Shown here: one piece after another, positions 18,015-27,485 of the stretch
How positions within the stretch are numbered: the first letter of the stretch is position 1
How the letters are laid out: each line of letters begins with the position of its first letter
Source: Rhizobiaceae bacterium
Lineage (GTDB): Bacteria; Pseudomonadota; Alphaproteobacteria; Rhizobiales; Rhizobiaceae
Direction: 5' to 3'
Length of the DNA: 64,000 nucleotides
NCBI GenBank assembly: GCA_023953775.1
Contig: JAMLJD010000019.1
Span: 1-64,000, forward strand
Notes under the pieces: generated by a model
The model's database searches: none
What the model was told of the DNA's origin: nothing
Seen by the model: the letters and a program-made list of their open reading frames with translations, nothing else
Position numbers and translations under genes: made by a program

Positions 18015-18494
18015 CTACTTCGCGGGCTTGTTGACAGCCGAGACGGCGAGCCCCGTCAGCTTGTTGTTGGCGGCCTTCTCCTGGTCGAGGATCTCACCGA
18101 GCAGGGTATGGGCCTCGTCATGGCCGAGTTCCTTCGCCCACTCGCGCAGGGAACCGTAGCGCGAAATCTCATAGTGCTCGACGGCCTGGCACGCGGCGAT
18201 CACGGCGGCATTCAGGGCCACACCCGAAGCCTCTTCGATGATCCCGTCGGTTTCCTTGATGAGGCCTTCGATGGCGTCGCACTTCTCGCCTTCGGCTTTC
18301 TCGCCGATGGATTCGAACACCTGCTTGAGTTTCTTGATCTGGTCCCTGGTTTCCGTGAGGTGATCGTCGAGCGCCGATTTCAGCTGCTTGTTGCCGACCG
18401 CCTTGGACACCTTCGGCAAGGCCTTCGTGAGAGCGTTTTCGGCGTAGTAGATGTCCTTGAGCGTGTGATGAAAAGCGTCCTGCAGGGTTTTCAT
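18015..18494 (-). CDS. DUF892/YciF-like ferritin-like protein
   Basis: 159 residues, all helical, starting MKTLQDAFHHTLKDIYYAE, the signature of the DUF892 (YciE/YciF) four-helix bundle. Conserved Glu and His residues occur in YYAENAL, HLTETRDQI and EHYEISRYG, consistent with a di-iron or ferritin-like centre. Relatives are stress-induced. AAGGA lies upstream of the ATG at 18494; the reading frame upstream is Arg/Pro-rich and not conserved. Confidence 0.9.
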   Translation of the reverse strand: MKTLQDAFHHTLKDIYYAENALTKALPKVSKAVGNKQLKSALDDHLTETRDQIKKLKQVFESIGEKAEGEKCDAIEGLIKETDGIIEEASGVALNAAVIAACQAVEHYEISRYGSLREWAKELGHDEAHTLLGEILDQEKAANNKLTGLAVSAVNKPAK

Positions 18495-18669
18495 GGCCGT
18501 GTCCTTCCTTGGGGGCGCGCCTGGGCGCAGCGTTGAGCACGCCCGTAAACGACGGCTCCGCGCCAATGGTTCCGGCGCTTGCGGCCTGCGGCCGCCGGCG
18601 GAAACGTCCGCGCGTTTTTGTGATCGCAGCAGCACTGGACGGATGAAATTGCGGGAGTAGCATCAGGGG

Positions 18670-19503
18670 ATGAAAGAACGGCTGAAGTCGGTCTGCGCGC
18701 ATATCGGGTCAATCCTGGCAATCCTAGCCGGCCTGGGCGGTCCGGCGCATGCCCAGTCCGACGGCTCTCAGCCGGTTCCCAGCAAGTGCATGGCGATCGC
18801 GCAAAGCCTACCCAAGGCGCAGTTCGCCTCCTACCAACCCGCTCAGGCCGAGGCGGGCGAGGTCGTCATCACCTATGCCGGGCATTCGACCTACATCATC
18901 GAAACGCCGGGCGGCGTTCGGGTCGCGACGGATTACAGCGGCGCCTACGGGGCGGATCCGCTGCCGCGCGTGGTGACGATGAACAAGGCGCACCGGACGC
19001 ATTTCTCGCCGTCGCCCGACCCGGCGATCGAATATGTGCTGCGCGGGTGGAACCAGGACAGAGACGGCCCGGCCCGCCATGCCGTCGTCGTCGACGACAT
19101 CTACATCCGCAACGTGCCGACCGACATCCGCCGTTTCGACGGTATGGAGAAGGACGGCAACTCGATCTTCGTGTTCGAGGTCGCAGACCTTTGCATCGGC
19201 CATCTCGGCCATCTGCACCACGACCTGACGGATGCCCATTATGCCGCGGTCGGACGGCTCGACGTGGTGATGATCCCGGTCGACGGCGGCATGACCCAAT
19301 CGCTCGCCAACGTCTCGGAGATCGCGCGGCGGCTCTACTCGTCGATCATCCTGCCGATGCACCGGCATTCCACCCCGCTCAGCGCGTTCACCGCGCGCAT
19401 GGGCGAAGGCTTCGCGCTCGACTTCCGCGACGAGCGCAGCTTCTCGGTGTCGCTTCGATCCCTGCCGCGGCGTCCGACGATCCTCGTGCTGAAAGGGGTG
19501 TGA
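18670..19503 (+). CDS. exported metallo-beta-lactamase-fold protein (UlaG-like)
   Basis: 277 residues with a signal peptide ending near GGPAHAQ. The fold starts with VVITYAGHSTYIIETPGG, typical of UlaG-like MBL enzymes; IGHLGHLHHDL and MHRHSTPLS supply metal-ligand histidines. The first canonical HxHxDH motif is replaced (HRTHFSPSPD), so the metal site is atypical. It is followed three bases later by a secreted TPR protein, suggesting a periplasmic pair. Confidence 0.82.
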   Translation: MKERLKSVCAHIGSILAILAGLGGPAHAQSDGSQPVPSKCMAIAQSLPKAQFASYQPAQAEAGEVVITYAGHSTYIIETPGGVRVATDYSGAYGADPLPRVVTMNKAHRTHFSPSPDPAIEYVLRGWNQDRDGPARHAVVVDDIYIRNVPTDIRRFDGMEKDGNSIFVFEVADLCIGHLGHLHHDLTDAHYAAVGRLDVVMIPVDGGMTQSLANVSEIARRLYSSIILPMHRHSTPLSAFTARMGEGFALDFRDERSFSVSLRSLPRRPTILVLKGV

Positions 19504-19506
19504 GGC

Positions 19507-20109
19507 ATGTCGAGGACGCTCCTGCCGGCGATGGCTGTGCTGACATTCGCGGCTATGGCGGCACCGTCATCCGCCGCCTCGGGGGCCGCCGATGCGCCCG
19601 CGCAGGAATTGCCGGCGCAGGGCGAGCACGACAGGCTCTTCACCGCGCTCAAGAATGCACGCACCGAGCAGGAGGCGCGCGCGATCGAGGACGCGATCTG
19701 GCGCATGTGGATGGCGCAAGGGCCGACGAAGGAGGTCCGCGACGCGGTGAAGGCGGCAATGGATGCCCGGTCGTCCTACGACTACGCCAAGGCGCTCGAC
19801 ATTCTCGAGGGCGTCACGGCGGCGGCACCCGACTACGCGGAAGGATGGAACCAGAAGGCGTTCATCCTTTTCCTGATGGAGCGGCAGGACGCCTCGCTGG
19901 AAAGCCTGGACCGGGCGCTCGAACTCGAGCCGAAGCATTTCGGGGCGCTCGCCGGACGGGGCATCATCCTCATGCAGCAGGGACGCGTCGAACTGGGCCA
20001 GAAGGCGCTGCGCGATGCGGTCGCGGTCTATCCGTTCATTCGCGAGCGGCGGATGATCATTCCCGATCCCGACAATCCCCTGCCGCCGCCCGGCGGCGAC
20101 GACATCTAG
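19507..20109 (+). CDS. exported TPR protein
   Basis: 200 residues: signal peptide (MSRTLLPAMAVLTFAAMAAPSSA), a polar linker, then two or three TPR units with YAEGWNQKAFILFLMERQD and LELEPKHFGALAGRGIIL. The same blocks occur in the protein at 37553-38131, so the two are paralogues. It starts three bases after the MBL-fold gene, so co-expression is likely. A scaffold role in the periplasm is inferred. Confidence 0.85.
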   Translation: MSRTLLPAMAVLTFAAMAAPSSAASGAADAPAQELPAQGEHDRLFTALKNARTEQEARAIEDAIWRMWMAQGPTKEVRDAVKAAMDARSSYDYAKALDILEGVTAAAPDYAEGWNQKAFILFLMERQDASLESLDRALELEPKHFGALAGRGIILMQQGRVELGQKALRDAVAVYPFIRERRMIIPDPDNPLPPPGGDDI

Positions 20110-20125
20110 GTCCTGACCCCAGGGT

Positions 20126-20893
20126 CTAGTGGCCCGTCCCGGACGCCTTGTTTCGCGCGCGGGCGCGACGGGCCAGCATGTTGAGCGCCTCGACCAGCGC
20201 CGAGAAGCCCATCGCGGCGTAGATGTAGCCCTTCGGGACATGGAAGCCGAAGCCGTCGGCGATCAGGGTCATGCCGATCATCAGCAGGAAGCCAAGCGCC
20301 AGCATGACGATCGTCGGGTTCTTCTCGATGAAGCGCGACAGCGGATTGACGGCCACCATCATCACGGTCACGGCGACGATGACCGCGATATACATGATCG
20401 AGATCTCGTCGGTCATGCCGACCGCGGTGATGATCGAATCGATCGAGAACACCAGATCGAGCAGCAGGATCTGGAAGATCGCCCCGGTGATCGAGATTTC
20501 CAGCGTCCGGCCGATCATGTTCTCCTTGGGATCGTCGGGATCCACCGAATGGTGGATTTCCTTGGTTGCCTTCCAGACGAGGAACAGGCCGCCGGCGATC
20601 AGGATGAGATCGCGCCAGGAGAAGCCGTGGTCGAAAAGTTCGAAGACCGGATCGGTCAGGTGCACGATGTAGGACACCGTCGCCAGAAGCAGCAGCCGCA
20701 TCACCAGCGCGCCGCCGATGCCAAGACGGCGCGCGGTGGCGCGCTGCTCTTCGGGCAGCTTGTTGGTGAGAATGGAAATAAAGATGAGGTTGTCGACGCC
20801 GAGCACGACCTCGAGCACGATGAGCGTCAGCACGGCGACCCACGCCGTTGGATCGTCAACCCATCCGAAATGGGGCGCGAGGAACTCGATCAT
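20126..20893 (-). CDS. TerC family integral membrane protein
   Basis: 255 residues with about seven membrane helices. [16 protein letters not shown] and [18 protein letters not shown] hold the paired Asp residues typical of Ter[12 protein letters not shown] joins the halves. Family members include YoaE/YgjT/Alx types and have been tied to manganese export and metal handling at the Sec translocon. It lies convergent to the TPR gene and 95 bases downstream of the YmdB gene. Confidence 0.92.
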   Translation of the reverse strand: MIEFLAPHFGWVDDPTAWVAVLTLIVLEVVLGVDNLIFISILTNKLPEEQRATARRLGIGGALVMRLLLLATVSYIVHLTDPVFELFDHGFSWRDLILIAGGLFLVWKATKEIHHSVDPDDPKENMIGRTLEISITGAIFQILLLDLVFSIDSIITAVGMTDEISIMYIAVIVAVTVMMVAVNPLSRFIEKNPTIVMLALGFLLMIGMTLIADGFGFHVPKGYIYAAMGFSALVEALNMLARRARARNKASGTGH

Positions 20894-20988
20894 CGGCGTC
20901 TCTTTCGTGTTCGTGCTGGACGATCAGGGGATCGGCCAGAGGTAGGGCGGGCGCGTCCGCGGGTCAATGCCGTTTATGGGTCCGTGAC

Positions 20989-21813
20989 CTAATGCCAGAA
21001 GGCCGGCACGGTTTCCTCGAGACGGGGTCCGAGGCGCAGCGGCGCGATCTTCTCGGCAAGCCCGGTCCGGTCGGAGATGTCGACCCCGACACCGCATATG
21101 GTCGCAGGGCCCCTGGCCGCCTCGAAGCGGCCCTTCGGCACCTTCGAGAGGAAGCGGTTGAGCGGCTCGTCCTTGTCCATTCCGAGCGAGGAATCGTAGT
21201 CGCCGCACATGCCCGCGTCGGAGATGTAGGCGGTGCCCCCGTCGAGAATGTGATGGTCGGCGGTCGGCTGATGGGTGTGCGTGCCGACGACGAGGCTGGC
21301 GCGGCCATCGACGAAATGGGCGAAGCACATCTTCTCCGAGGTCGCCTCGGCATGGAAGTCGAACACCACGGCATCGGCCTGCTCGCCGAGCGGGCAGGCC
21401 TCCAACGTACGCTCTCCAGCCTGAAACGGATCGTCGAGCTCGGGTTGCATGAAGACGCGGCCCATAATGTTCGACACGAGCACGCGGGCGCCGTTTCGCG
21501 CCACGAAGACGCCTGAACCGCGCCCGGGCGTTCCGTTTGGAAAATTGGCGGGCCGCAGGAAGCGCTCCTCGCGCGGCGCGAAAGCGAGCGCCTCGCGCTG
21601 GTCCCAGACATGGTTGCCGGTGGTCACGACGTCCGCCCCGGCATTCAGCGTCTCGCGGAAAATCTCCTCGGTGATACCGAAGCCGCCGGCCGCGTTCTCG
21701 CCGTTGACGATGACGAAGTCGAGCCGGAAGTCGGAGATCAGGCCGGGCAGGCGTTCCCAGACCGCGATGCGGCCGGACCGGCCGACCATGTCGCCAAGAA
21801 AAAGCAGTCTCAT
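20989..21813 (-). CDS. YmdB-like metallophosphoesterase (TIGR00282)
   Basis: 274 residues. GDMVG (about 7-11), NGENAAGG, TTGNHVWDQRE and GTHTHQPTADH carry the metal ligands of the dinuclear YmdB phosphodiesterase family, which hydrolyses 2',3'-cyclic nucleotides in Bacillus. It sits eight bases downstream of the 5-formyl-THF cyclo-ligase gene in the same direction, an order frequent in alphaproteobacteria. Confidence 0.94.
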   Translation of the reverse strand: MRLLFLGDMVGRSGRIAVWERLPGLISDFRLDFVIVNGENAAGGFGITEEIFRETLNAGADVVTTGNHVWDQREALAFAPREERFLRPANFPNGTPGRGSGVFVARNGARVLVSNIMGRVFMQPELDDPFQAGERTLEACPLGEQADAVVFDFHAEATSEKMCFAHFVDGRASLVVGTHTHQPTADHHILDGGTAYISDAGMCGDYDSSLGMDKDEPLNRFLSKVPKGRFEAARGPATICGVGVDISDRTGLAEKIAPLRLGPRLEETVPAFWH

Positions 21814-21821
21814 CGGAGCAT

Positions 21822-22403
21822 CTATACGGCGGGCGCGAAGCGGTGCAAGCCGGTTTCGGTGATGATTTCCGGCAGGGCGATATCGTGCGGCTCGTCGGGC
21901 ACATGCTCGACACGCTGGCAGTCGAAGGCGATGCCGACCAGCCGCGGGCTGTGCCCCTTGGCGATCAGCCGGGCTATGGCGCGATCATAGAAGCCGGCGC
22001 CATAGCCGATGCGATGGCCGCGGTCGTCGAAGGCTGCGAGCGGCACCAGCATCAGGTCGGGATCGAGGACCGCTGCATCGTCGCCCGGTCCGGCGGTGCC
22101 GAAGCCCATCTCGACGAGCGGTGCGCCGCGCACCAGTTCGCGGAAGACGATGGTGGCGGGATCGACGATCGCCGGGAGGCACAGCCTTGCGCCGCGCTCG
22201 CGCAGGGCGAACATCAAGGGGCGGATGTCCATCTCCGAGCGGATGGGCCAGAAGCCGGAAACGACCGATCCGGTATCGACGGACAGCGCGTCGGCGGCGG
22301 CCGCGATATCGAGCGCGGCCTCGATCCGCCAGGCGGGCTCCAGCGCGTCGCGGCGGGCGAGCGCCCGTCGTCGCAGTTCCTTCTTCTCGTTCCGCGCCGT
22401 CAT
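21822..22403 (-). CDS. 5-formyltetrahydrofolate cyclo-ligase
   Basis: 193 residues. The enzyme converts 5-formyl-THF to 5,10-methenyl-THF with ATP. Basic N-terminal RRRALARRDAL and the nucleotide-binding IGYGAGFYDRAIARL near residue 150 are the family signatures. In many proteobacteria the 6S RNA gene lies just upstream; here a candidate 6S lies about 1.1 kb upstream on the same strand, with two small genes on the other strand between. Confidence 0.94.
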   Translation of the reverse strand: MTARNEKKELRRRALARRDALEPAWRIEAALDIAAAADALSVDTGSVVSGFWPIRSEMDIRPLMFALRERGARLCLPAIVDPATIVFRELVRGAPLVEMGFGTAGPGDDAAVLDPDLMLVPLAAFDDRGHRIGYGAGFYDRAIARLIAKGHSPRLVGIAFDCQRVEHVPDEPHDIALPEIITETGLHRFAPAV

Positions 22404-22663
22404 GATGCCTCCGGACGGCGGCGAGACAAGCCGGTCGCGCGAACGCCGTCAAGCCCGCAAGGTTCCGCCGGTCACGCGAATGTCGAGCGCGGGCGGGCGT
22501 CGATCACGAAACCGGGAGGTGTGAAACTTCGACGGTTCGCGGCGCGTGGCTCCTGCAACCTGCCTACGGAGACCGCTGCAAGGCTCCGGACGGAGGTTGA
22601 ACGAAGGATCAAACGCGCACCGTCATGAACGGCGTGCATCACAAGAGAAGAAGGAAACGGACC

Positions 22664-22891
22664 ATGAAACGCATTCTCATCGCCTCGATCGCCGCCATCG
22701 CCTTCGCCGGAACGGCTGCCGCCCAGGAAGCTCCGGTCCATTACGGCGACTACGGCGCGTCGGTGGAGAACTCCTTCAACGCGACGTCGCAGACGCCGAA
22801 CGAGAAGCTGACCATCGACACGACCGAGACCTCCTCGATCGCCGAGAAGCTGCCGACCACCGACGAGCAGGACATCCGCTCCGGCATGTAG
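22664..22891 (+). CDS. small exported protein, copy 1 of a related pair
   Basis: 75 residues, function unknown. A clear signal peptide (MKRILIASIAAIAFAGTAAA) is followed by a mature part of about 55 polar residues rich in Thr, Ser, Asp and Glu. It shares QEAPV, a YGA-VENS block, a Thr-rich centre and a C-terminal D-x-RSG with the protein at 23238-23474. AGAAGGAAACGG is upstream of the ATG. It has its own terminator at 22943-22978. Confidence 0.8.
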   Translation: MKRILIASIAAIAFAGTAAAQEAPVHYGDYGASVENSFNATSQTPNEKLTIDTTETSSIAEKLPTTDEQDIRSGM

Positions 22892-22942
22892 GCCACGGCC
22901 TCCGGTCCGCATCGGCACCGTTCGATGCGGCATGGACCAGGC

Positions 22943-22978
22943 AAACCGCCCGCGCCACCCGGCACGGGCGGTTTTCCT
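22943..22978 (+). terminator. intrinsic terminator after small exported protein 1
   Basis: Stem AAACCGCCCG (22943-22952) pairs with CGGGCGGTTT (22965-22974), 12-base loop, followed by a T-rich tail. Confidence 0.85.
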
Positions 22979-23237
22979 TTGCCGCACGGGCGCATCCAGC
23001 GCCGTGGCCGCGATTGTCGCCAAAGAAGTGAACAGACTGTCTTTCAAGGGGTTAGCGGCGATTTGCCGGCTCACAAGATTGCGATCACGACGTCACGCGC
23101 CAATCGCGTCCAGTTGCTTTGCATGTCATCGCGGCGCGTCCCAAATTCCGGTCATCGAGAGGCCGCGACGGTCTCCCGGAACAAGCAAGACGCGGGTTTC
23201 TCCCAAGACTTTGCCCGCGAAGGAAAGGACAAGAACC

Positions 23238-23474
23238 ATGAACAAGATCGTTCTCGCGGCTGCCGCCGCCATCGCATTCACCGGCGTCGCAGCCGCCCAG
23301 GAAGCTCCCGTCTTCGTCGGCAATTACGGTGCCGCGGTGGAGAACTCCCAGATGATCAACGCGACCAAGGCTGACCCGTCGATCGACCGCACGACCACGG
23401 CCTCGATCAGCCGCAACACGTCGGGCAATCCCTCGCTGACCCAGGCCGAGGCGGACCTGCGCTCCGGCCGCTGA
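23238..23474 (+). CDS. small exported protein, copy 2 of a related pair
   Basis: 78 residues, function unknown. Signal peptide MNKIVLAAAAAIAFTGVAAA, then AQEAPVFVGNYGAAVENS and a Thr/Ser-rich tail ending in DLRSGR. The layout and several blocks match the gene at 22664, indicating tandem duplication. GGAAAGGACAAG precedes the ATG. The 346 bases between the two genes hold the terminator of copy 1 and no other gene I can support. Confidence 0.8.
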   Translation: MNKIVLAAAAAIAFTGVAAAQEAPVFVGNYGAAVENSQMINATKADPSIDRTTTASISRNTSGNPSLTQAEADLRSGR

Positions 23475-23511
23475 TGCGGCGCCAGACCGCGGCCCGCCGC
23501 GGTTCAACCGA

Positions 23512-23544
23512 AAACGCCCGTATCCGGAAGGATGCGGGCGTTTG
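23512..23544 (-). terminator. terminator-like hairpin, mainly for the minus-strand RNA
   Basis: A 14-base-pair stem (23512-23525 with 23530-23543) around a GGAA/TTCC loop. On the minus strand it ends in GGGCGTTTT, a normal terminator. On the plus strand it follows small gene 2 but lacks a long T tract, so it may serve both strands. Confidence 0.65.
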
Positions 23545-23722
23545 AACTCGTGCCATCGGAGAAAGCGGCGATCCACGACGGCCGATGGAGATTTCGACCC
23601 CGGGAACCTACAAAGTAGGTGGGCGCCGTATGAAAGGACCCACGGGTCCAGCCAGGGACAGCTCCCTAGGAAGTCGATAAGGCCCCGGGAATACAACTCC
23701 TGTCGAGAAGCGCAGAACGCCA
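23545..23722 (-). ncRNA. ssrS: structured small RNA, candidate 6S RNA (ssrS)
   Basis: The 359 bases between small gene 2 and moxR encode no convincing protein. Read on the minus strand they contain short perfect hairpins: AGGGA-CAGC-TCCCT, GGACCC-GT-GGGTCC and ACCTAC-TTT-GTAGGT. These are enclosed by two copies of TTCCCGGGG whose CCCGGG cores can pair with each other. CTTTCATACGGCGCCC resembles the UUUCAUACC...GGCGCUCC block of E. coli 6S RNA as I recall it. A TATATT -10 (23728-23733) precedes it and a terminator follows. 6S genes commonly lie upstream of 5-formyl-THF cyclo-ligase, the next minus-strand gene. Ends are approximate and identity needs a covariance search. Confidence 0.5.
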
Positions 23723-23833
23723 TCGCCAATATAGTCCGCGCGCGGGCGCTTCGCCAGCGCATTTCGTCGGGCCACGGACTTGCCGCACCGCAAAACGGTC
23801 CCTACTGTCCGGCCTCGTAAACGGAGTGGTGGA

Positions 23834-24676
<843 letters not shown>

Positions 24677-25735
24677 TCAGCCCGTCGAACGCGCCCGCAG
24701 CATGCCGTCGGGCGCGGGCTCTTCCCAGACGAGCTCGCCGCGATGGATCATCGCGTTGACGTGGGCGTGCACCTCGGAGAAAGCGAAGGACAGCTGGTGC
24801 GGGTCGAGCGGCCGCGTGAAGATCACCGGCACGAGGTCCGCCACGGATTTCGGCGCCGCGCGGCATGCCTCGCCGATCAGCGCGCAGCGCTCGTCGTGAT
24901 GCTCGGCGAGCTCTCGGCAGCGCGCATGCAGACCGTAGAACGGGAGCTGGTGGCCCGGCAGGACCAGCGCGTCGGCGGGGATTTTCTCCGGGATCGCCCT
25001 CAGCGACCGCAGATAAAGGCCGAGCGGGTCGCCATCGGGATCGACCGCCCAGACGCTGACATTGGGTGTGATCCTGGCCAGCACCTGGTCGGCGGCCAGG
25101 AACACGTTGGCGTCCGGCTGGTAGAGCATCAGCTGCTCGGCAGCATGGCCGTCGCCGGCCAGGACCTCGAAGCGCCGGCCACCGATCACCAGAGTGTCGC
25201 CTGCAACGACGCGATGGAAGGTGGGCGGCAGCGGCGTCACCATGCGCAGATAGGCGTGACCGTTGGTGCTGACGCGCCTTGCCCGGTCGGCCGGCATGCC
25301 GTGCTTCAGGTAGAATTTCTGATAGGGCTCGGCCTCGAGCGCGTTGGGGCTGAGCGAGATGTTGATGCAGCCGAGATAGCAGGTCTGGCTGGTCAACAGC
25401 TCGAGTCCGTGCTTCTCGCACAGCCAGCCGGCAAGACCGATATGGTCGGGATGGAAATGGGTGACGATCAGGCGCGTGAGGCGGCGACCCTTCAACGGTC
25501 CGGCCGCAAGCGCGTCCCACACATCGCGGGTCGGCTGGTCGGCGATGCCGGTGTCGAGGACCGCCCAGCCGTCGCCATCCTCGATCAGGTAGATGTTGAC
25601 GTGATCGAGGCGGAAGGGCAGCGGGATGCGGGTCCACAGAATGCCTGGCGCCACCTCGCGGACCGTGCCGGTTTCCGGTGGCTCGTCGAAGGGAAAGGTC
25701 AGCGTCGCCGTCTCGGCGTGTGCGGGATTCAGCAA
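24677..25735 (-). CDS. MBL-fold metallo-hydrolase
   Basis: 352 residues by a TTG start (MLNPAHAETATL) with GGAG upstream; an in-frame TTG at 25819 is an alternative. IVTHFHPDHIGLAGW is the HxHxDH zinc motif, GDGHAAEQLMLY and AADQVL supply further ligands, and LVLPGHQLPFYG the last histidine. A C-terminal helical extension of about 80 residues is present, as in the LACTB2-like group. Substrate unknown. It abuts the moxR stop convergently, with no space for a terminator. Confidence 0.88.
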   Translation of the reverse strand: MLNPAHAETATLTFPFDEPPETGTVREVAPGILWTRIPLPFRLDHVNIYLIEDGDGWAVLDTGIADQPTRDVWDALAAGPLKGRRLTRLIVTHFHPDHIGLAGWLCEKHGLELLTSQTCYLGCINISLSPNALEAEPYQKFYLKHGMPADRARRVSTNGHAYLRMVTPLPPTFHRVVAGDTLVIGGRRFEVLAGDGHAAEQLMLYQPDANVFLAADQVLARITPNVSVWAVDPDGDPLGLYLRSLRAIPEKIPADALVLPGHQLPFYGLHARCRELAEHHDERCALIGEACRAAPKSVADLVPVIFTRPLDPHQLSFAFSEVHAHVNAMIHRGELVWEEPAPDGMLRARSTG

Positions 25736-25932
25736 GTTCCGTGCTCCAGGAGAGGCGGCCGGCCGGCGGCCCCGGCGATTGACGCTTCCCGGCTTACGCG
25801 TCGCCGAAGGGCATGGCAAGCCGTTCCGGATTGAACAATTTCGCCTTGGTCAGCCACGGAAGCGGCCGTGGATCATTGCGCCGACGGGGTGGCGCGGCGA
25901 AGGTGGCTGCATCGACCGGAAGGGGAGCCGCC

Positions 25933-26373
25933 GTGCCGGACATCATCATACGCCGCCTCGCGCCAGGCGACCGCGACCGCTGGGCCGGTCTGTGGGACGG
26001 GTACAATGTGTTCTACAAGCGCACGGTCGAGGACCGGGTGACGCGCCGTCTGTGGTCGTCGCTTCTCGACGAGGACAGGGAGCCCTACGGGTTCGGGGTC
26101 GAATGCGACGGCGAACTGGCGGGTTTCGCCCATTACTTCTTCGTTTATTCGACGTCGGACTGGTCGCCGCGCTGCTACCTGCAGGACCTCTACGCCGATG
26201 CCGCGCTGCGCGGCCGAGGCCTCGGGCGGGCGCTGATCGAGGCCGTCTATGCGGAGGCCGACCGGCATGAGGCGTCGCAGACCTACTGGCTGACCCAGGA
26301 GTTCAACGATACCGCACGCCGGCTCTACGACCGCGTGGCGACGGCGACACCTTTCATAAAGTACCAGCGTTAG
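25933..26373 (+). CDS. GNAT family N-acetyltransferase
   Basis: 146 residues. VPDIIIRRLAPGDRDRWAGLW begins the fold; YLQDLYADAALRGRGLGRALIE is motif A with the acetyl-CoA pyrophosphate loop, and YWLTQEFNDTARRLYD is motif B. The GTG start at 25933 follows GGAAGGGGAG. The acceptor amine is unknown. It sits alone between convergent and divergent neighbours in the accessory stretch. Confidence 0.88.
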   Translation: MPDIIIRRLAPGDRDRWAGLWDGYNVFYKRTVEDRVTRRLWSSLLDEDREPYGFGVECDGELAGFAHYFFVYSTSDWSPRCYLQDLYADAALRGRGLGRALIEAVYAEADRHEASQTYWLTQEFNDTARRLYDRVATATPFIKYQR

Positions 26374-26440
26374 GGTCAGGATCTGCTAATTCAGGCGGGG
26401 GTGAGAGGCCGGCCGCAGGACCGGCCCCGACCCGATGCCA

Positions 26441-26872
26441 TCAAGGCTTCAGGACTTTCTCGATTTCGCCGATGATCACGGTCCAGCCCTTGATATGGCC
26501 GTCGCGTGCCTCTTCGGAGCGGAACTTCACCTGATGCAACGTTACTTCGGTAGAGCCCGGTTTGTTCTCGGCGAAGTCGATCGTCACCCGGCTGTCGTCC
26601 AGCGAATGTGGCGAGGCCCACGTGAAGGCGAGGCGGGAATGGGGGTCGATCTCCAGATAGGTGCCGGTGTGCGGGATCTTCTTCTTCTCGGCCGTTACCA
26701 TGACGATCTCGAAGGTGCCGCCCTTGCGGGGGTCGTTGGTCACCTCGGCCATTTCGTCGCCGGCCGACGGCCGCATGATCCGCTTCAAGGTGGCCGGATC
26801 GAGCCATGCGTTGAACACTTTCTCGCGCGGTGCCGCGATGGTGCGGCTGACAGTCAGTTCCAGTTCACTCAT
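26441..26872 (-). CDS. SRPBCC (AHSA1-like) domain protein
   Basis: 143 residues of the START/Bet v1-like AHSA1 family: TVSRTIAAPREKVFNAWLDP at the start, KGGTFEIVM in the middle and GWTVIIGEIEKVL at the end. Such proteins form a hydrophobic pocket and are very often paired with ArsR-type repressors. Here the ATG lies within the end of the upstream ArsR gene (eight-base overlap), so the pair is one operon. Confidence 0.9.
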   Translation of the reverse strand: MSELELTVSRTIAAPREKVFNAWLDPATLKRIMRPSAGDEMAEVTNDPRKGGTFEIVMVTAEKKKIPHTGTYLEIDPHSRLAFTWASPHSLDDSRVTIDFAENKPGSTEVTLHQVKFRSEEARDGHIKGWTVIIGEIEKVLKP

Positions 26873-27200
26873 AGTCCTGTCCTTTCGACGTCAGGATCTC
26901 GTCGAGCGCCGCGAGGCGGAGCTCCCAGATCGATTTCAGTTGGCCGAACCATTCTTCCGTAGTCCTCAGCGGCCCGAGATCGGCGGCGATGTGATGGTCG
27001 CGGCCCACGGTCCGCCTCGTGACGAGGCCGGCTTCCTCGAGCACCTTGATGTGCTTGGAAACCGAGTTCAGCGAGATGTCGAAATGGGCCGCAAGTTCGG
27101 TCACGCGCAGCGGCCCTTCCTGGACCAGCATGGTCAGGATCCGCCGGCGGCTGGTGTCGCCGGCCGCCTTGAGGATGCGCGAGAGCTTTTCGTCGTCCAT
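26865..27200 (-). CDS. ArsR-family winged-helix repressor
   Basis: 111 residues. LSRILKAAGDTSRRRILTML and FDISLNSVSKHIKVLEEAGLV form the winged helix of the ArsR/SmtB fold; there is no obvious metal-binding cysteine cluster. The ATG at 27200 is eight bases after AAGG, better placed than the ATG at 27209. It leads the operon with the SRPBCC gene and probably represses it through the two dyads at 27204-27263. Confidence 0.9.
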   Translation of the reverse strand: MDDEKLSRILKAAGDTSRRRILTMLVQEGPLRVTELAAHFDISLNSVSKHIKVLEEAGLVTRRTVGRDHHIAADLGPLRTTEEWFGQLKSIWELRLAALDEILTSKGQDYE

Positions 27201-27203
27201 TTC

Positions 27204-27263
27204 ATTCATCCTTTTGGGTGAATATCTGCCGCCGCGATGATTGTCAACCTTTTGGGTGAATAT
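27204..27263. promoter_or_regulatory. two candidate ArsR operator dyads
   Basis: A 16-base direct repeat CCTTTTGGGTGAATAT occurs at 27210-27225 and 27248-27263, 38 bases apart. Each lies inside a near-perfect dyad: ATTCATCC-TTTT-GGGTGAAT at 27204-27223, overlapping the ribosome site of the ArsR gene, and GTCAACC-TTTT-GGGTGAAT at 27243-27261. Position and symmetry fit autorepression. Confidence 0.65.
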
Positions 27264-27485
27264 TATCGCATTGTGCCGCCGGCGTGCAGGCGCAGGCGCG
27301 CGAAATGTCCCGTTTGTCCACATTGCAGGGGTGCCACGATGGAGCTTCGCGGCGGTGCAGTCGTACCAGTGGTTCAGACTTGCAGGCGGCGTCCCTGTTC
27401 GCCCGGCGGCCGGGACGCCTGTGTGCCGCGCGGGCCGATGGCCTCGATCCGGACCGTCGCGGCGAAAATGCTCCGATGAACCGCT

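Noticed and set aside
22404-22663. 6S RNA directly upstream of the 5-formyl-THF cyclo-ligase
   Set aside because: This is the expected place by synteny, but I saw no consistent stems, promoter or terminator there; the region at 23.5-23.7 kb fits better.
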